A DNA stretch of 64,000 bases from Pedobacter sp. HDW13. Its GTDB lineage: Bacteria > Bacteroidota > Bacteroidia > Sphingobacteriales > Sphingobacteriaceae. Shown one piece after another: positions 46,037 to 55,381 of the stretch. The translations under genes were made by a program, and so were the position numbers. Positions within the stretch are counted from its first letter, which is position 1. Each line of letters begins with the position of its first letter. The DNA is taken from positions 4,712,001-4,776,000 of the forward strand of contig NZ_CP049868.1 in assembly GCF_011303555.1 (NCBI RefSeq), given 5' to 3'. The notes beneath the pieces are model-generated. The model did no database searches, was not told where the DNA came from, and saw only the letters and a list, made by a program, of their open reading frames with translations.

Positions 46037-46846
46037 ATGAAAAAATATATATTAATATTCGCGGTATTCTGCCTTGCTTCCTGCAAAAAAGCAGAAGAGA
46101 TGCGTTTTGATCACAACGCCAATGTTTATTTCGATATTTATAATGGTGATAAAGACAGCATCGTAAGAACTTTTGCCTACAACCCTACATTAGCTCAGGA
46201 TACTGTTTGGCTACCAGTGCGTTTATCAGGAATCAGGACCGTTGAAGAAAGGAAGTTTAGTGCACGGGTAGACGCTGATTCTTCTACAGCCACTGTTGGC
46301 GTTCATTATGAAACACTAAAACCCCAATATTCCATTCTTCCTAACAGGGGAATAGGATACATTCCATTGGTAATTTATAATAAGGATAAGGAGCTCGAAA
46401 ACAGATCGGTTTCGATACTGATCAAATTAACTGGTACACCCGATCTGGGCATAGAAAATCCTTACCTGATTAGGGCAAAAGTCGTATTCTCGGCCAAACT
46501 CGAAAAACCAGGTTGGTGGGATACCTGGCCGCTTCCACCTTATTCGAGAACCAAACATGAATTGTTCATTCTGGTGACCGGACAAACCTCACTCTCAACC
46601 GACGGTTTGGACGCACCAAAAAACCTCTATTATATAGGCTTGTTAACCACGATGTTAAACAATCCTTTTAATTGGGTTACCAAAAATGAAGCAAAAGGAT
46701 ATGTGATTGAAGCAGTAACTATCGGTAATACAGATAGATACTATTTCTACAATAAAAAGAATCCGGCCAAAAAAACACTTTTGCGGAAAAATATGCAAAA
46801 TGGTAAATACTATTTTATAGATGAAAACGGCAATGAGGTTATTTAA
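46037..46846 (+). CDS. DUF4843 lipoprotein
   Basis: 269 residues, lipoprotein signal with cysteine in FCLASCKKAEE (about residue 16). The central beta-rich part (DTVWLPVRLSGIRTVEERKFSARVDADSSTATVGVHYE) is typical of DUF4843, a domain found almost only next to SusCD pairs of this kind. It is probably a surface lipoprotein that assists substrate binding. It is followed by a PKD-like lipoprotein whose start lies 11 bp after this stop. Confidence 0.88.
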   Translation: MKKYILIFAVFCLASCKKAEEMRFDHNANVYFDIYNGDKDSIVRTFAYNPTLAQDTVWLPVRLSGIRTVEERKFSARVDADSSTATVGVHYETLKPQYSILPNRGIGYIPLVIYNKDKELENRSVSILIKLTGTPDLGIENPYLIRAKVVFSAKLEKPGWWDTWPLPPYSRTKHELFILVTGQTSLSTDGLDAPKNLYYIGLLTTMLNNPFNWVTKNEAKGYVIEAVTIGNTDRYYFYNKKNPAKKTLLRKNMQNGKYYFIDENGNEVI

Positions 46847-46856
46847 ATATAGGAAC

Positions 46857-48278
46857 ATGGATATTAAAAAAATAATATTGCTAATTGTAGCAGTGGTTTC
46901 TATTGCCGCATGTCATAAAGACCTGGGTAATTACGAAATCAATATGCCTGTCGAGCCTAAGGTGATTAATCTCGATTCTGTTTATACAGCCAGTGTGGGC
47001 GATAGTCTGATCATCAAACCAAAAATAGAAGGCACCGATGCTGCCAATGTAGACCTTGAATGGCGAATCAGTGTAATTGAAGGAAACGATGTGCTTTATA
47101 AAGGACCCGCATTAAAAATCATATTTGGTTTGCAGGCTAAAAGATATGCTGCCCGCTTAACCGTATTCAACAAAGCCAACGGAATGAAATATTTCCATAA
47201 GTTTTACATAGATGGCGGGACAGAATTTGCCAGTGGTACAACAGTGTTGAGTATAGAAAACGGAACAACGCAGTTTTCATTTGTAAAACCTGACGGTAGT
47301 GTGCAGGCACGTTTATACAGGGCCATGCAAGGCAAGGATCTGCCTCCAAACCCTACAAATTTATTTCTGCTTAGAAATATATTTACCGGAGGTACCTTAT
47401 TGGGCTATTGGATTATTACAAAAAATGGAGGTATCAGGCTGGAGCCAAATACCATGCAGGAGGATCCGAAATACCCCAATACACTAAAGAATAACTTTTT
47501 TACCACACCTGATAATCTTGAAGTCGGCTCCCTGATATCACACCCTCAGGGGGTAATGATGGGAGTGGTAAACGGCAAATTCTACGGAGGCACCACCAGT
47601 ACCTGGGACCAGGCTGCTACATATGGCATGTTTGGTTTACCTGCTGATGGCGATTATGAATTGGCTTCTTCCTTTGTAATGAGCTTTACGCAATCAGCCA
47701 CTTATTTTATTGGTTTCGACCGGAACAGGAAACAATTTGTCAGGATCAATCTATATGGAGCGCCTGTTTATTTTGGTACTCAATACTCGGTTAGCACAAC
47801 AACTGCTTTCGATCCTACCAATGTAGGTATGGATCTTGTCCATTTAGAGCAGCTCAATAACGCAGATTGTTTTGCCTTTTGCAAGGGAACCGACGGAAAG
47901 ATTTACGAACTTAAGTTTAATGTTCAGTTTAATGGTCCGTTTACTTTTACCCCTCAGCATAAACGCCTTTTTGTGCGCCAGGAGCTGATCAACGAAAATA
48001 CAAAATGGAGCGGTGCTAAAAATGGAGTAATCTATATTGCCAATGGCAGTAAAGTTTATCGGTATAATCCTGTAAATGAAGAACTCAGAGAACTCGCCAC
48101 AAGCTTTACCGGGAAAACGATTTCCATGCTAAAACTTAGCGATGACGAAGAAACGTTGATGGTAGGAACAGAGCAGACCGTTTCTTTTCTAAACATAGCT
48201 ACCGGAATGAACGGCGTATTCATTAAAAAGATCGAAGGCATTCCAGGTGCTCCTGTAGACATCGCAATCAGAAAATAA
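46857..48278 (+). CDS. PKD-like family surface lipoprotein
   Basis: 473 residues from the ATG at 46857, which has AGGA 3 bp upstream; an overlapping earlier ATG is rejected since it lacks a signal. The lipobox is SIAACHK (about residue 18). Residues about 35-120 look like a PKD-type beta-sandwich (VGDSLIIKPKIEGTDAANVDLEWRI). The rest (about 130-473) suggests a beta-propeller-like or repeat-sheet fold (GVIYIANGSKVYRYNPVNEELRELA). This gene type regularly follows SusD and DUF4843 in Bacteroidota and is likely surface-exposed for substrate capture. Confidence 0.85.
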   Translation: MDIKKIILLIVAVVSIAACHKDLGNYEINMPVEPKVINLDSVYTASVGDSLIIKPKIEGTDAANVDLEWRISVIEGNDVLYKGPALKIIFGLQAKRYAARLTVFNKANGMKYFHKFYIDGGTEFASGTTVLSIENGTTQFSFVKPDGSVQARLYRAMQGKDLPPNPTNLFLLRNIFTGGTLLGYWIITKNGGIRLEPNTMQEDPKYPNTLKNNFFTTPDNLEVGSLISHPQGVMMGVVNGKFYGGTTSTWDQAATYGMFGLPADGDYELASSFVMSFTQSATYFIGFDRNRKQFVRINLYGAPVYFGTQYSVSTTTAFDPTNVGMDLVHLEQLNNADCFAFCKGTDGKIYELKFNVQFNGPFTFTPQHKRLFVRQELINENTKWSGAKNGVIYIANGSKVYRYNPVNEELRELATSFTGKTISMLKLSDDEETLMVGTEQTVSFLNIATGMNGVFIKKIEGIPGAPVDIAIRK

Positions 48279-48343
48279 CCTCATTCCATGAGTGGCTTTT
48301 AAAAAGGTCGGGCATGGAAATTTTAACCATAAAGAACGTACAA

Positions 48344-49480
48344 ATGAAAATCATAAAATTAGCCGTACTGGCCTTATTATTCCCGGTTTTAACCTGGGCA
48401 CAAACACCAAACTTTAGCCTTTCCGGCAAAATAGGCACCCTGAATGCCCCGGCAAAAGCTTACATCGATTATATGGACAATGGTGTGAGCCACGAAGATT
48501 CGACTGTAGTGGTAAACGGAACTTTCCGCTTTACTGGCCATGTTTCAGGTATTTCTTATGCCCGTATGGCACTCGATCATACCGGTGGAGGCAAACAACG
48601 CGCGGTATATACTGGCGATGTAATCTATTTCTACTTTGGCAAAGAGCAGGTTTTAATCAGCTCAAAAGATTCGTTAGATAATGCAAGCTTTACCGGTTCG
48701 AAAGTATATAACGAATATGCTGCTTACAACAAAACCATTGGCGGCACCATTATGGCTTTAACCAAAGCAGTAAATGCAGATTTCAATAGCGGAACACCCG
48801 AGCAGCAAAAAGATCCTGCCTATATGAAAGCGGTTGATACCCGTTACCGCAACAACATCAAAGCCCGCGAGGAGAAACAGTTCCAATTTGCAAAAGATCA
48901 TCCCAATTCATTTTTTGGTTTAGTGGCTTTATCCGAGTCGGCAGGGGCAAAAGTAGATGTAAAGAAAGTAGAACCCGTATTCAACGCCTTAAGTAAAGAA
49001 TTACGTGCTACCGATCTGGGAAAAGAACTTGCGCAACGCATAGCAGCCAATGGCATAACGGCTATTGGAGCCAAAGCACCTTTGTTTACACAGAACGATG
49101 TGCTGGGAAAACCAGTTTCTTTAGAAAGTTTAAAAGGTAAAGTAGTATTGGTAGAGTTTTGGGCAAGCTGGTGCAGTCCATGCCGTGCCGAGAACCCCAA
49201 TCTGGTTAAAGAGTACAACCTGTACAAAGATAAGGGCTTCCAGATTTTATCTGTTTCGTTGGATAATGTGAAAGAAAACTGGTTAAAAGCCATTGAAACT
49301 GATGGTTTGCCCTGGTTGCATGTTTCCGATTTAAAAGGTTGGAACAACGAAGTAGGCCGTTTATATGGTGTAAGGGCTGTGCCTGCCAGTTTCCTGGTTG
49401 ATCGTGACGGAACAATTATTGGCAATGGCTTAAGGGGCGAACCTTTAAATAAAAAACTGGCCGAAATTTTCAATAACTAA
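48344..49480 (+). CDS. TlpA-family thiol-disulfide oxidoreductase with DUF4369-like N-terminus
   Basis: 378 residues from the ATG at 48344, chosen because it gives a signal peptide (IIKLAVLALLFPVLTWAQ); the earlier ATG at 48314 adds ten residues. N-terminal DUF4369-like beta domain (about 25-120: FSLSGKIGTLNAPAKAYIDY), helical linker, then a thioredoxin domain (about 235-378) with redox motif C277-S-P-C280 in FWASWCSPCRAENPNL, and RAVPASFLVDRDG near the cis-Pro. A periplasmic reductase, the usual partner in SusCD/DUF4843/PKD loci. A strong terminator follows. Confidence 0.93.
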   Translation: MKIIKLAVLALLFPVLTWAQTPNFSLSGKIGTLNAPAKAYIDYMDNGVSHEDSTVVVNGTFRFTGHVSGISYARMALDHTGGGKQRAVYTGDVIYFYFGKEQVLISSKDSLDNASFTGSKVYNEYAAYNKTIGGTIMALTKAVNADFNSGTPEQQKDPAYMKAVDTRYRNNIKAREEKQFQFAKDHPNSFFGLVALSESAGAKVDVKKVEPVFNALSKELRATDLGKELAQRIAANGITAIGAKAPLFTQNDVLGKPVSLESLKGKVVLVEFWASWCSPCRAENPNLVKEYNLYKDKGFQILSVSLDNVKENWLKAIETDGLPWLHVSDLKGWNNEVGRLYGVRAVPASFLVDRDGTIIGNGLRGEPLNKKLAEIFNN

Positions 49481-49504
49481 TTATTCATCCATTAATAACG
49501 CTCA

Positions 49505-49538
49505 GAGGCTGTCCGCAAGTTGGATGGCCTCTTTTTTT
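49505..49538 (+). terminator. Rho-independent terminator after TlpA-like gene
   Basis: GAGGC (49505-49509) with GCCTC (49527-49531), extended by G-T and A-T pairs inside, then seven T. Confidence 0.8.
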
Positions 49539-49567
49539 GAGGAACAATAAAAACTAACATACTATTT

Positions 49568-51235
49568 ATGACGAGACATTTTAGGCTACTGGCCTTATGC
49601 GTGTTGCTGTTTTCTACAAACGTTTTTGCACAGCAAAAGGTAGAAAGCATCATTTCTGCTGCAGTTAAAAAGGCTTACCCCGCAAGCGTCAGGATGTGGG
49701 GCTTTGATACTACGCGTAACGAACGTACCTCTGCACAATTTAGTGGCGTAGTGGTAAGTGCCGATGGTTATATTTTAACGGCTGCACATACCGTACAGCC
49801 CGGCCGTAATTACAAAGTTTTTTTTACCGATGGCCGCGAAGCCATTGCCGAAGCTTTGGGCAAAATTGAAGTGAAAGAAACTCCGGGTGCACCCGATGTG
49901 GCCATGATGAAGATTTTAACCAAAGGCAACTGGCCTTACGCCGAAATGGGCTATTCGCAAAGCCTTGTTAAAAATGAAATGTGTCTCAGCATTGCCTATC
50001 CGGAAAGTTTAAACCAGAAATTGCCCACCTTAAGACTGGGGAAGATTGCCGAGGTGAAAAATACTTATGGTTTCATCCAGTCAACCTGTAAAATGGAGCC
50101 TGGCGATTCAGGCGGACCTTTGTTCGATTATTTAGGGCGGGTAATTGGTTTACACAGTGCCATTGATGTAGCTGAAGACATGAATTTCGAAATTCCTGTT
50201 GATTTGTACCGTAAATATTGGTCGGCTTTGCAACAGGAGAAAATTTATACCGCCTTTCCCGATCAAACCGATCTGGTTAAAGTTGATAACCTCGCCGAGC
50301 AGATTAAAAAAGATACCGAGAGCGGTAAGATTGATTTTGCTAAAGTAAAGTTTAGTCCAAAATTCAAAAATGCCAGTTTCGAGGTAAGCAGCAGGTTTAA
50401 TGGTGAGGTGAAAACGATTGGTGCTACACTTTTTAACCTAACTGATGCTACAGGGACGCACAAACAAGTATTGGTTACCAAAAACAGCATGATTGGTGAA
50501 GCCATTAGCCTTAAATTTAACGATAAAACACTTAATCTGTCGGTAATTGCACGCGATAAAGAGAACGATTTGATATTGCTGGGCTTGAATGAGGCCGTTG
50601 AAGGTGGAATTGATTTGAAAGGGATAAAACCTGCAATTGGCGAAAACCCTGTCGGACAATTGCTCTTTACAGCGAAATACGATGCAACTTATTTACAGAG
50701 TGTATGGAGTAGTACAACTTTAAGCCTGCCCAAGGTGTCGGCCATGCCTTATTTTGGGGCAATGGTGGCTTACAATACCAGTCCGGCGGTATTTTCGCTT
50801 ATTAAAGCCGAAAGCCCCGCCGAACTGGCTGGATTAAAAATGGGCGATGAATTGGTAAGCATAGATGGACAGGCGATTGCTAAATCAACAGATTTCGTAC
50901 CTTTTATGGTAAAATACTGGCCTGATGATGAAATTACCCTGAAATGGACGAGAGAAGGAAAGCCTTTTGTTAAAACCGTAAAACTAGCCGGAATTGGGCA
51001 GGGAAGTTCAAACCATCCGGCCGAAAAATTTGCTGGAGGTAAATCGGCGCGGCGCGATGGCTTTAACGCAGTGCATGCAAACGATCTGGCACTCACACCC
51101 GATTTAAATGGTAGCCCGGTGTTTGATACCAAAGGCAATTTCTGTGGACTAAATATTGCCCGCTTTAGCAGAACGGCAGCTTTGTTTTTGCCAGCCATTG
51201 TGATTTATAATTTTGTAACTGAACATGTTAAATAA
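49568..51235 (+). CDS. Exported trypsin-like serine protease with PDZ domain
   Basis: 555 residues, signal peptide at about 1-22 (FSTNVFAQQ). The chymotrypsin-fold triad is visible: H74 (ILTAAHTVQPG), D110 (APDVAMMKI), S181 (GDSGGPLF). The second half contains a degenerate second protease-like domain and a PDZ domain (about 410-480: ALIKAESPAELAGLKMGDELVSIDGQAI by pattern), followed by SPVFDTKGNFCGLNIARF, which imitates the catalytic-Ser loop with NGSPVF and so is probably inactive. HtrA-like layout; a role in envelope protein quality or peptide-substrate processing is inferred from the SusCD locus upstream. Confidence 0.88.
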   Translation: MTRHFRLLALCVLLFSTNVFAQQKVESIISAAVKKAYPASVRMWGFDTTRNERTSAQFSGVVVSADGYILTAAHTVQPGRNYKVFFTDGREAIAEALGKIEVKETPGAPDVAMMKILTKGNWPYAEMGYSQSLVKNEMCLSIAYPESLNQKLPTLRLGKIAEVKNTYGFIQSTCKMEPGDSGGPLFDYLGRVIGLHSAIDVAEDMNFEIPVDLYRKYWSALQQEKIYTAFPDQTDLVKVDNLAEQIKKDTESGKIDFAKVKFSPKFKNASFEVSSRFNGEVKTIGATLFNLTDATGTHKQVLVTKNSMIGEAISLKFNDKTLNLSVIARDKENDLILLGLNEAVEGGIDLKGIKPAIGENPVGQLLFTAKYDATYLQSVWSSTTLSLPKVSAMPYFGAMVAYNTSPAVFSLIKAESPAELAGLKMGDELVSIDGQAIAKSTDFVPFMVKYWPDDEITLKWTREGKPFVKTVKLAGIGQGSSNHPAEKFAGGKSARRDGFNAVHANDLALTPDLNGSPVFDTKGNFCGLNIARFSRTAALFLPAIVIYNFVTEHVK

Positions 51236-51300
51236 GACGTTTTGGCCAAAATTAGATTCTTGTTGCAGGCTTAACAGTAGTTTCATATTCACTTGGTTCA

Positions 51301-51316
51301 TTTGTTTTTAAACAAA
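51301..51316. repeat. Small palindrome next to the start of the esterase-like gene
   Basis: TTTGTTT-TT-AAACAAA, 7 bp before the ATG at 51324; AT-rich and possibly chance. Confidence 0.25.
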
Positions 51317-51323
51317 CGATTAA

Positions 51324-52619
51324 ATGAAAAAAGAATTACTTACTCTATTTACAGCAGCAGCCATTGGCATGGTATCCTGCAAAAAGAACCACGAAGAACC
51401 TGCCACTGACATTAGCTATCCCGATATGGCTGAAGCTTCAGATCCTTCGGTTTTGTTTACCACGGCTGCTGGTGTAAAAGTATACAATGGAGGTTTTGGC
51501 TCGGCTGTTGCCACCGACCCAAATGCACCCGATGTTTTTTACATGCTTACCGATAGGGGATCGAACGTTGCCGGACAACTGGCCAATTCCATCATTATCG
51601 GTAAACCCGATTTTGATCCACAGATTGGTAAATTCAGGCTTAAAGACGGTAAACTGGTATTGGAACAGGTAATCGAGTTGAAAAATGCTACGGGTGGTAA
51701 GTTAAACGGTCTTCCTAACCCTGCCGGTATGGGCGCTTCGGGTGAGGTTGCCTACGATTTAAACGGACAGGTAATTGCACCAAGCGCTGATGGAATTGAT
51801 TCAGAAGGTTTGGTAAGGGCTGCTGATGGTTCATTTTGGATTAGCGATGAATACGGGCCACATATTGCCCACTTCGATGCTTCAGGTAAAACCATCGAGC
51901 GTATTAATCCTTTTGGAACAGGTACCGGCGGTCGTAAAATTCCGGCTGTGTTCACTAATAGGAGAGCCAATCGTGGCATGGAAGGACTAGCCATTACCCC
52001 TGATGGCAAAACTTTGGTAGGCATGATGCAGTCGCCAATGTACAATCCTACAAAAGCCGCCACTGCAAATTCGGTAGTGCTAAGGATTTTAACCTTCGAT
52101 ATTGCAACCGGAGCAACCAAACAATACGTTTACTTAATGGATAATGTATCCTTAACCGGGGTAAGCGATATTGTAGCAGTAAACAGCACCACATTCTTAA
52201 CTATCGAACGTGATGGGCTTTTTGGCGGTGCTGCAACTAATCCGGCAGCCTTTAAAAAAGTGTTTAAAATTGATATCAGTAACGCAACCGATATTTCAGA
52301 TGCCGCTGATGGTGCTACAGGTAAACTTTACGACGGAAAAACTGTCGAGGAACTTAACAATGCGGCTGGTTTAAGTGCTGCAGGTGTTGTACCTGTAACC
52401 AAAACACTGGTTTTAGATTTGTTGAAAGATTTGCCAGCAGTATATCCGCACGATAAAGCTGAAGGTTTGGCGTTACTTCCCGGCAATATTTTGGTGATTT
52501 CTAACGATGATGATTTTGGTGTGGTTGATAATGGTGCAAGCGGATTTGCACAGAAAATTTTGCCATTAACCAATGCCGTAGATCGAAACCGCCTGTATTT
52601 TGTGAAAATTAAACTTTAA
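51324..52619 (+). CDS. Esterase-like activity of phytase family lipoprotein
   Basis: 431 residues with lipoprotein cysteine in IGMVSCKKN (about residue 20). The body matches the phytase-like esterase family, a beta-propeller: DVFYMLTDRGSN, DSEGLVRAADGSFWISDEYGPHIAHFDASGK, NRGMEGLAITPDGKTLVGMMQSP and HDKAEGLALLPGNILVISNDDDF recur as propeller blades with conserved acidic residues. Members are extracellular or surface phosphatase/esterase-like proteins of poorly known substrate. Monocistronic, with an 88-bp upstream region. Confidence 0.88.
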   Translation: MKKELLTLFTAAAIGMVSCKKNHEEPATDISYPDMAEASDPSVLFTTAAGVKVYNGGFGSAVATDPNAPDVFYMLTDRGSNVAGQLANSIIIGKPDFDPQIGKFRLKDGKLVLEQVIELKNATGGKLNGLPNPAGMGASGEVAYDLNGQVIAPSADGIDSEGLVRAADGSFWISDEYGPHIAHFDASGKTIERINPFGTGTGGRKIPAVFTNRRANRGMEGLAITPDGKTLVGMMQSPMYNPTKAATANSVVLRILTFDIATGATKQYVYLMDNVSLTGVSDIVAVNSTTFLTIERDGLFGGAATNPAAFKKVFKIDISNATDISDAADGATGKLYDGKTVEELNNAAGLSAAGVVPVTKTLVLDLLKDLPAVYPHDKAEGLALLPGNILVISNDDDFGVVDNGASGFAQKILPLTNAVDRNRLYFVKIKL

Positions 52620-52764
52620 AATATCTAGCCATATGCCCCTGGTATGTGGCTAAAACCTTCTTTTTTAAGGAGGTAATTACTTTTGAATAAGTGTTTACAA
52701 CTATTAGGTGTAGGTTATTGGCGCTAAAAAGACGTTTAGCTACCGTACTTTTACCCTTTTTTGC

Positions 52765-52777
52765 TACAACTGTTGTA
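52765..52777. promoter_or_regulatory. Palindrome before the receiver-domain gene
   Basis: TACAAC-T-GTTGTA, 50 bp upstream of the start at 52828. Candidate operator. Confidence 0.35.
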
Positions 52778-52827
52778 AATTAGACAGACATTGACAAGAT
52801 TTGTATTGTCTATCTTAACTTATTCAT

Positions 52828-53208
52828 ATGTATTACACTTGTGCGATTGTTGATGACGAGCAACATGCTATTGATGTGTTGACGGATTACATTAACGACA
52901 CCCGCTTTTTAAGAGTAACCAAAAATTTTAATAACCCGATTGATGCCCTCGAAAGTATCGGTACAGGCGATAAAGTTGATTTTCTTTTTCTGGATATTGA
53001 TATGGACGGGATGCCAGGCACAGAACTCTCGGTACATCTCCGATCAAAAGCCAGGTTTATTATTTATGCTTCTTCAAATCTGGAGCATGACGTAAAGGAA
53101 ACCAATTCGGATTTTGAATGTTATCTGGGGAAACCCATATCCATGAAACGCTTTTCGGGTACCATAGAAACATTGATGCGGCTGAATAATCTGCCCATAA
53201 AAAACTGA
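52828..53208 (+). CDS. Stand-alone response-regulator receiver domain
   Basis: 126 residues, one CheY-like domain and nothing else. IVDDEQHAIDVL holds the acidic pair, FLFLDIDMDGMPG the phosphorylated Asp (about residue 54), FIIYASSN the Ser/Thr position and CYLGKPISM the conserved Lys. In Bacteroidota this receiver subtype is normally fused to a LytTR DNA-binding domain, which is absent here. It is followed after 10 bp by an unknown 156-residue protein. The likely mode is protein-protein signalling; no kinase gene is nearby. Confidence 0.92.
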   Translation: MYYTCAIVDDEQHAIDVLTDYINDTRFLRVTKNFNNPIDALESIGTGDKVDFLFLDIDMDGMPGTELSVHLRSKARFIIYASSNLEHDVKETNSDFECYLGKPISMKRFSGTIETLMRLNNLPIKN

Positions 53209-53218
53209 AATAAAAATT

Positions 53219-53689
53219 ATGATTGAGCTCTCTTACTCCTTTGAACATGAATTTTTAGCCAATACTACCTATCAATTAATGCGTGTAAGCATGAATGATC
53301 CCTGGCTGGTACTTTCGGGCAGTGATGTGGTTGGTATAATAAATCAGGATGATAGCGAAAGCTGGAGGCAGATTGAAGGCGAGGAGATGCCTGCCGATGC
53401 TGTTAAAGGAATGGGAGAGCTGATTGACATGCAACAGTTTAGCTGGTTACCAAAGCTCATTAAAAAACAATGGCCCGAGTATGTACAGGAAGTTATTGTA
53501 GAGAGCGAAAAAAATTACGAAGTACTTTGCCATAAAGATGTATGTCCCGATCGCTTTAAACAACGTTTCACACCAGGTATTCATGCTTTGGCCAAACGTG
53601 AAACAGAACTTGTATTTAAGGTACGTCATTTCAAGGCTTCAACCCATTATCAGGTAGTTAAATCGCGTACCGCAGATAGGTATGCCTAA
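53219..53689 (+). CDS. Unknown protein co-encoded with the receiver
   Basis: 156 residues, no signal peptide or membrane segment, and no recognised domain. Acidic middle (DDSESWRQIEGEEMPADAVKGMGELI), aromatic-rich centre (FSWLPKLIKKQWPEYVQEVIVE) and a basic, Thr/His-rich C-terminus (KVRHFKASTHYQVVKSRTADRY). The 10-bp gap to the receiver gene indicates translation from one mRNA, so it may be the receiver's target or partner (inference). Confidence 0.7.
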   Translation: MIELSYSFEHEFLANTTYQLMRVSMNDPWLVLSGSDVVGIINQDDSESWRQIEGEEMPADAVKGMGELIDMQQFSWLPKLIKKQWPEYVQEVIVESEKNYEVLCHKDVCPDRFKQRFTPGIHALAKRETELVFKVRHFKASTHYQVVKSRTADRYA

Positions 53690-53830
53690 AGGTAATTATT
53701 GATTGAATGTTGGAATTTAGGATGAGTGAATTTAAAGCCATTCTATCATTCACTAATTTATTAATTCTCTCATTCTTTAATTTCCTACAAATAATTTATT
53801 GTTTGAGTTTTTATTTAGACTAATTCTTGT

Positions 53831-53838
53831 TAGTTTTG
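53831..53838 (+). promoter_or_regulatory. Bacteroidota -7 box of the flavin module
   Basis: TAGTTTTG fits TAnnTTTG, 31 bp before the ankyrin start. A TTTG at 53802-53805 is 25 bp away, slightly long for a -33 box. Confidence 0.4.
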
Positions 53839-53869
53839 AGGCGTTAAATCTTATCAGTAGATCCCCAAA

Positions 53870-55378
53870 ATGAAAAAACTCTTACTAGGCCTAACTTTAT
53901 TATGGTCTGTTTCTGCACAGGCACAAAAAAACAGCTTGCTCGATCAGGCTTTCTGGCAAGGCAAACCAGATGTAAACAGTGTTAAAGCCGAAATCGAAAA
54001 AGGAGCAAAGCCTGCCCAGTTAAACGGTTCGAGCTTTGATCCGGTGGTGATGGCTATTAATGCCGATGCACCTAACGAAACCATTAAATTTTTATTGGTT
54101 CAGCCGGGAAACGAGGTAACCAAACTTACACACGATGGCCGTACTTACTTACACTGGGCTGCAAACAAAGGGAACGACGAAATATTAAGTTATTTATTAT
54201 CAAAAGGCATTAACGTAGGCTTAAAAGATAGCCACGGTGTTACCGCATTAACTTTTGCCGCCGGTTCTGGTCAGCAAAATACCAAAATTTACGATTTACT
54301 TTTAGCCAATGGAGCTAATTTAAAAACCGATGTAAACGGTAGTGGTGCAAATGCTTTGTTACTTGCAATTGGCAGTGATAAAGATTTTAAACTGACCGAT
54401 TATTTTGTTGGCAAAGGACTTGATTTAAAAAGTACCGATGCAGATGGTTTAAATGCTTTCGGTTATGTAGCCAGAAGTGGTAATATCGAAGTGCTTAAAG
54501 CTTTACTTGCAAAAGGCATCCCGGTTGATCAGTTTGCGTTGATTACTGCAAGCGAAGGCAGCCGCAGGGGCAGCAACGGCATTGAAGTTTACCAATATTT
54601 AGAAAGCCTGAAAATTAAGCCAGGCAATACGAATAAAGAAGGTCGTAATGTATTGCATGCATTGGTTCGTAAACCCAAACAAAACGATATTATTGCCCAC
54701 TTCATTGCAGCGGGAGTTGATGTAAACAAAGCTGATAACGATGGCAACACACCTTTAATGTATGCTGCAGCCACTAATCGCGATACCGCAGTGCTGGCTT
54801 TATTATTGCCAAAAGTGAAAAACATTAACCAGATAAATACCAAAGGACTAAGTGCCCTGGCTATGGCGGTTAACAGTAACTCACCGGCAGTAGTAGCTTA
54901 TTTGCTGGCTAAAGGTGCCGATTTAAAAACAACTGATAAGGATGGCAACAATCTGGCTTATTATTTAATTCAATCATATAGCAGTGCAGAGGCAGGCCGT
55001 GGTTTTAATCCTGGCGGACCTTCTAAAGCTGAAGAATTTGAAGGTAAACTTAAATTATTGCAAGCTAAAGGTTTCGATCTGGCTGCAGCGCAGAAAAACG
55101 GCAATACGCTATATCATTTAGCCGTTGCCAAAGGCGATTTAACTTTGGTTAAACGTTTGCAGGATTTCAAAATTGACGTAAACAGCCCAAATAAAGAAGG
55201 CATAACCCCTTTACATAAAGCTGCAATGATCTCTAAAGACGATGTGATGCTAAAATACCTTTTAACCATTGGTGCTAAAAAAGAAGCTAAAACCAGTTTC
55301 GATGAGAGTGCTTTTGACCTGGCCAGCGAAAATGAATCGCTAACCAAAGGAAATGTATCACTAAGCTTTTTAAAATAG
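53870..55378 (+). CDS. Exported ankyrin-repeat protein
   Basis: 502 residues, signal peptide at about 1-19 (LLGLTLLWSVSAQAQ). At least ten ankyrin-type repeats fill about 55-490: DGRTYLHWAANKGNDEILSYLLSKGINVGLKDSHGVTALTFAA, DGNTPLMYAAATNRDTAVLALLL, KEGITPLHKAAMISKDDVMLKYLL. Ankyrin solenoids bind proteins. A periplasmic one, 3 bp upstream of the DUF2271 gene and co-transcribed with a flavin reductase, may hold or assemble that complex (inference). Confidence 0.92.
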   Translation: MKKLLLGLTLLWSVSAQAQKNSLLDQAFWQGKPDVNSVKAEIEKGAKPAQLNGSSFDPVVMAINADAPNETIKFLLVQPGNEVTKLTHDGRTYLHWAANKGNDEILSYLLSKGINVGLKDSHGVTALTFAAGSGQQNTKIYDLLLANGANLKTDVNGSGANALLLAIGSDKDFKLTDYFVGKGLDLKSTDADGLNAFGYVARSGNIEVLKALLAKGIPVDQFALITASEGSRRGSNGIEVYQYLESLKIKPGNTNKEGRNVLHALVRKPKQNDIIAHFIAAGVDVNKADNDGNTPLMYAAATNRDTAVLALLLPKVKNINQINTKGLSALAMAVNSNSPAVVAYLLAKGADLKTTDKDGNNLAYYLIQSYSSAEAGRGFNPGGPSKAEEFEGKLKLLQAKGFDLAAAQKNGNTLYHLAVAKGDLTLVKRLQDFKIDVNSPNKEGITPLHKAAMISKDDVMLKYLLTIGAKKEAKTSFDESAFDLASENESLTKGNVSLSFLK

Positions 55379-55381
55379 AAT

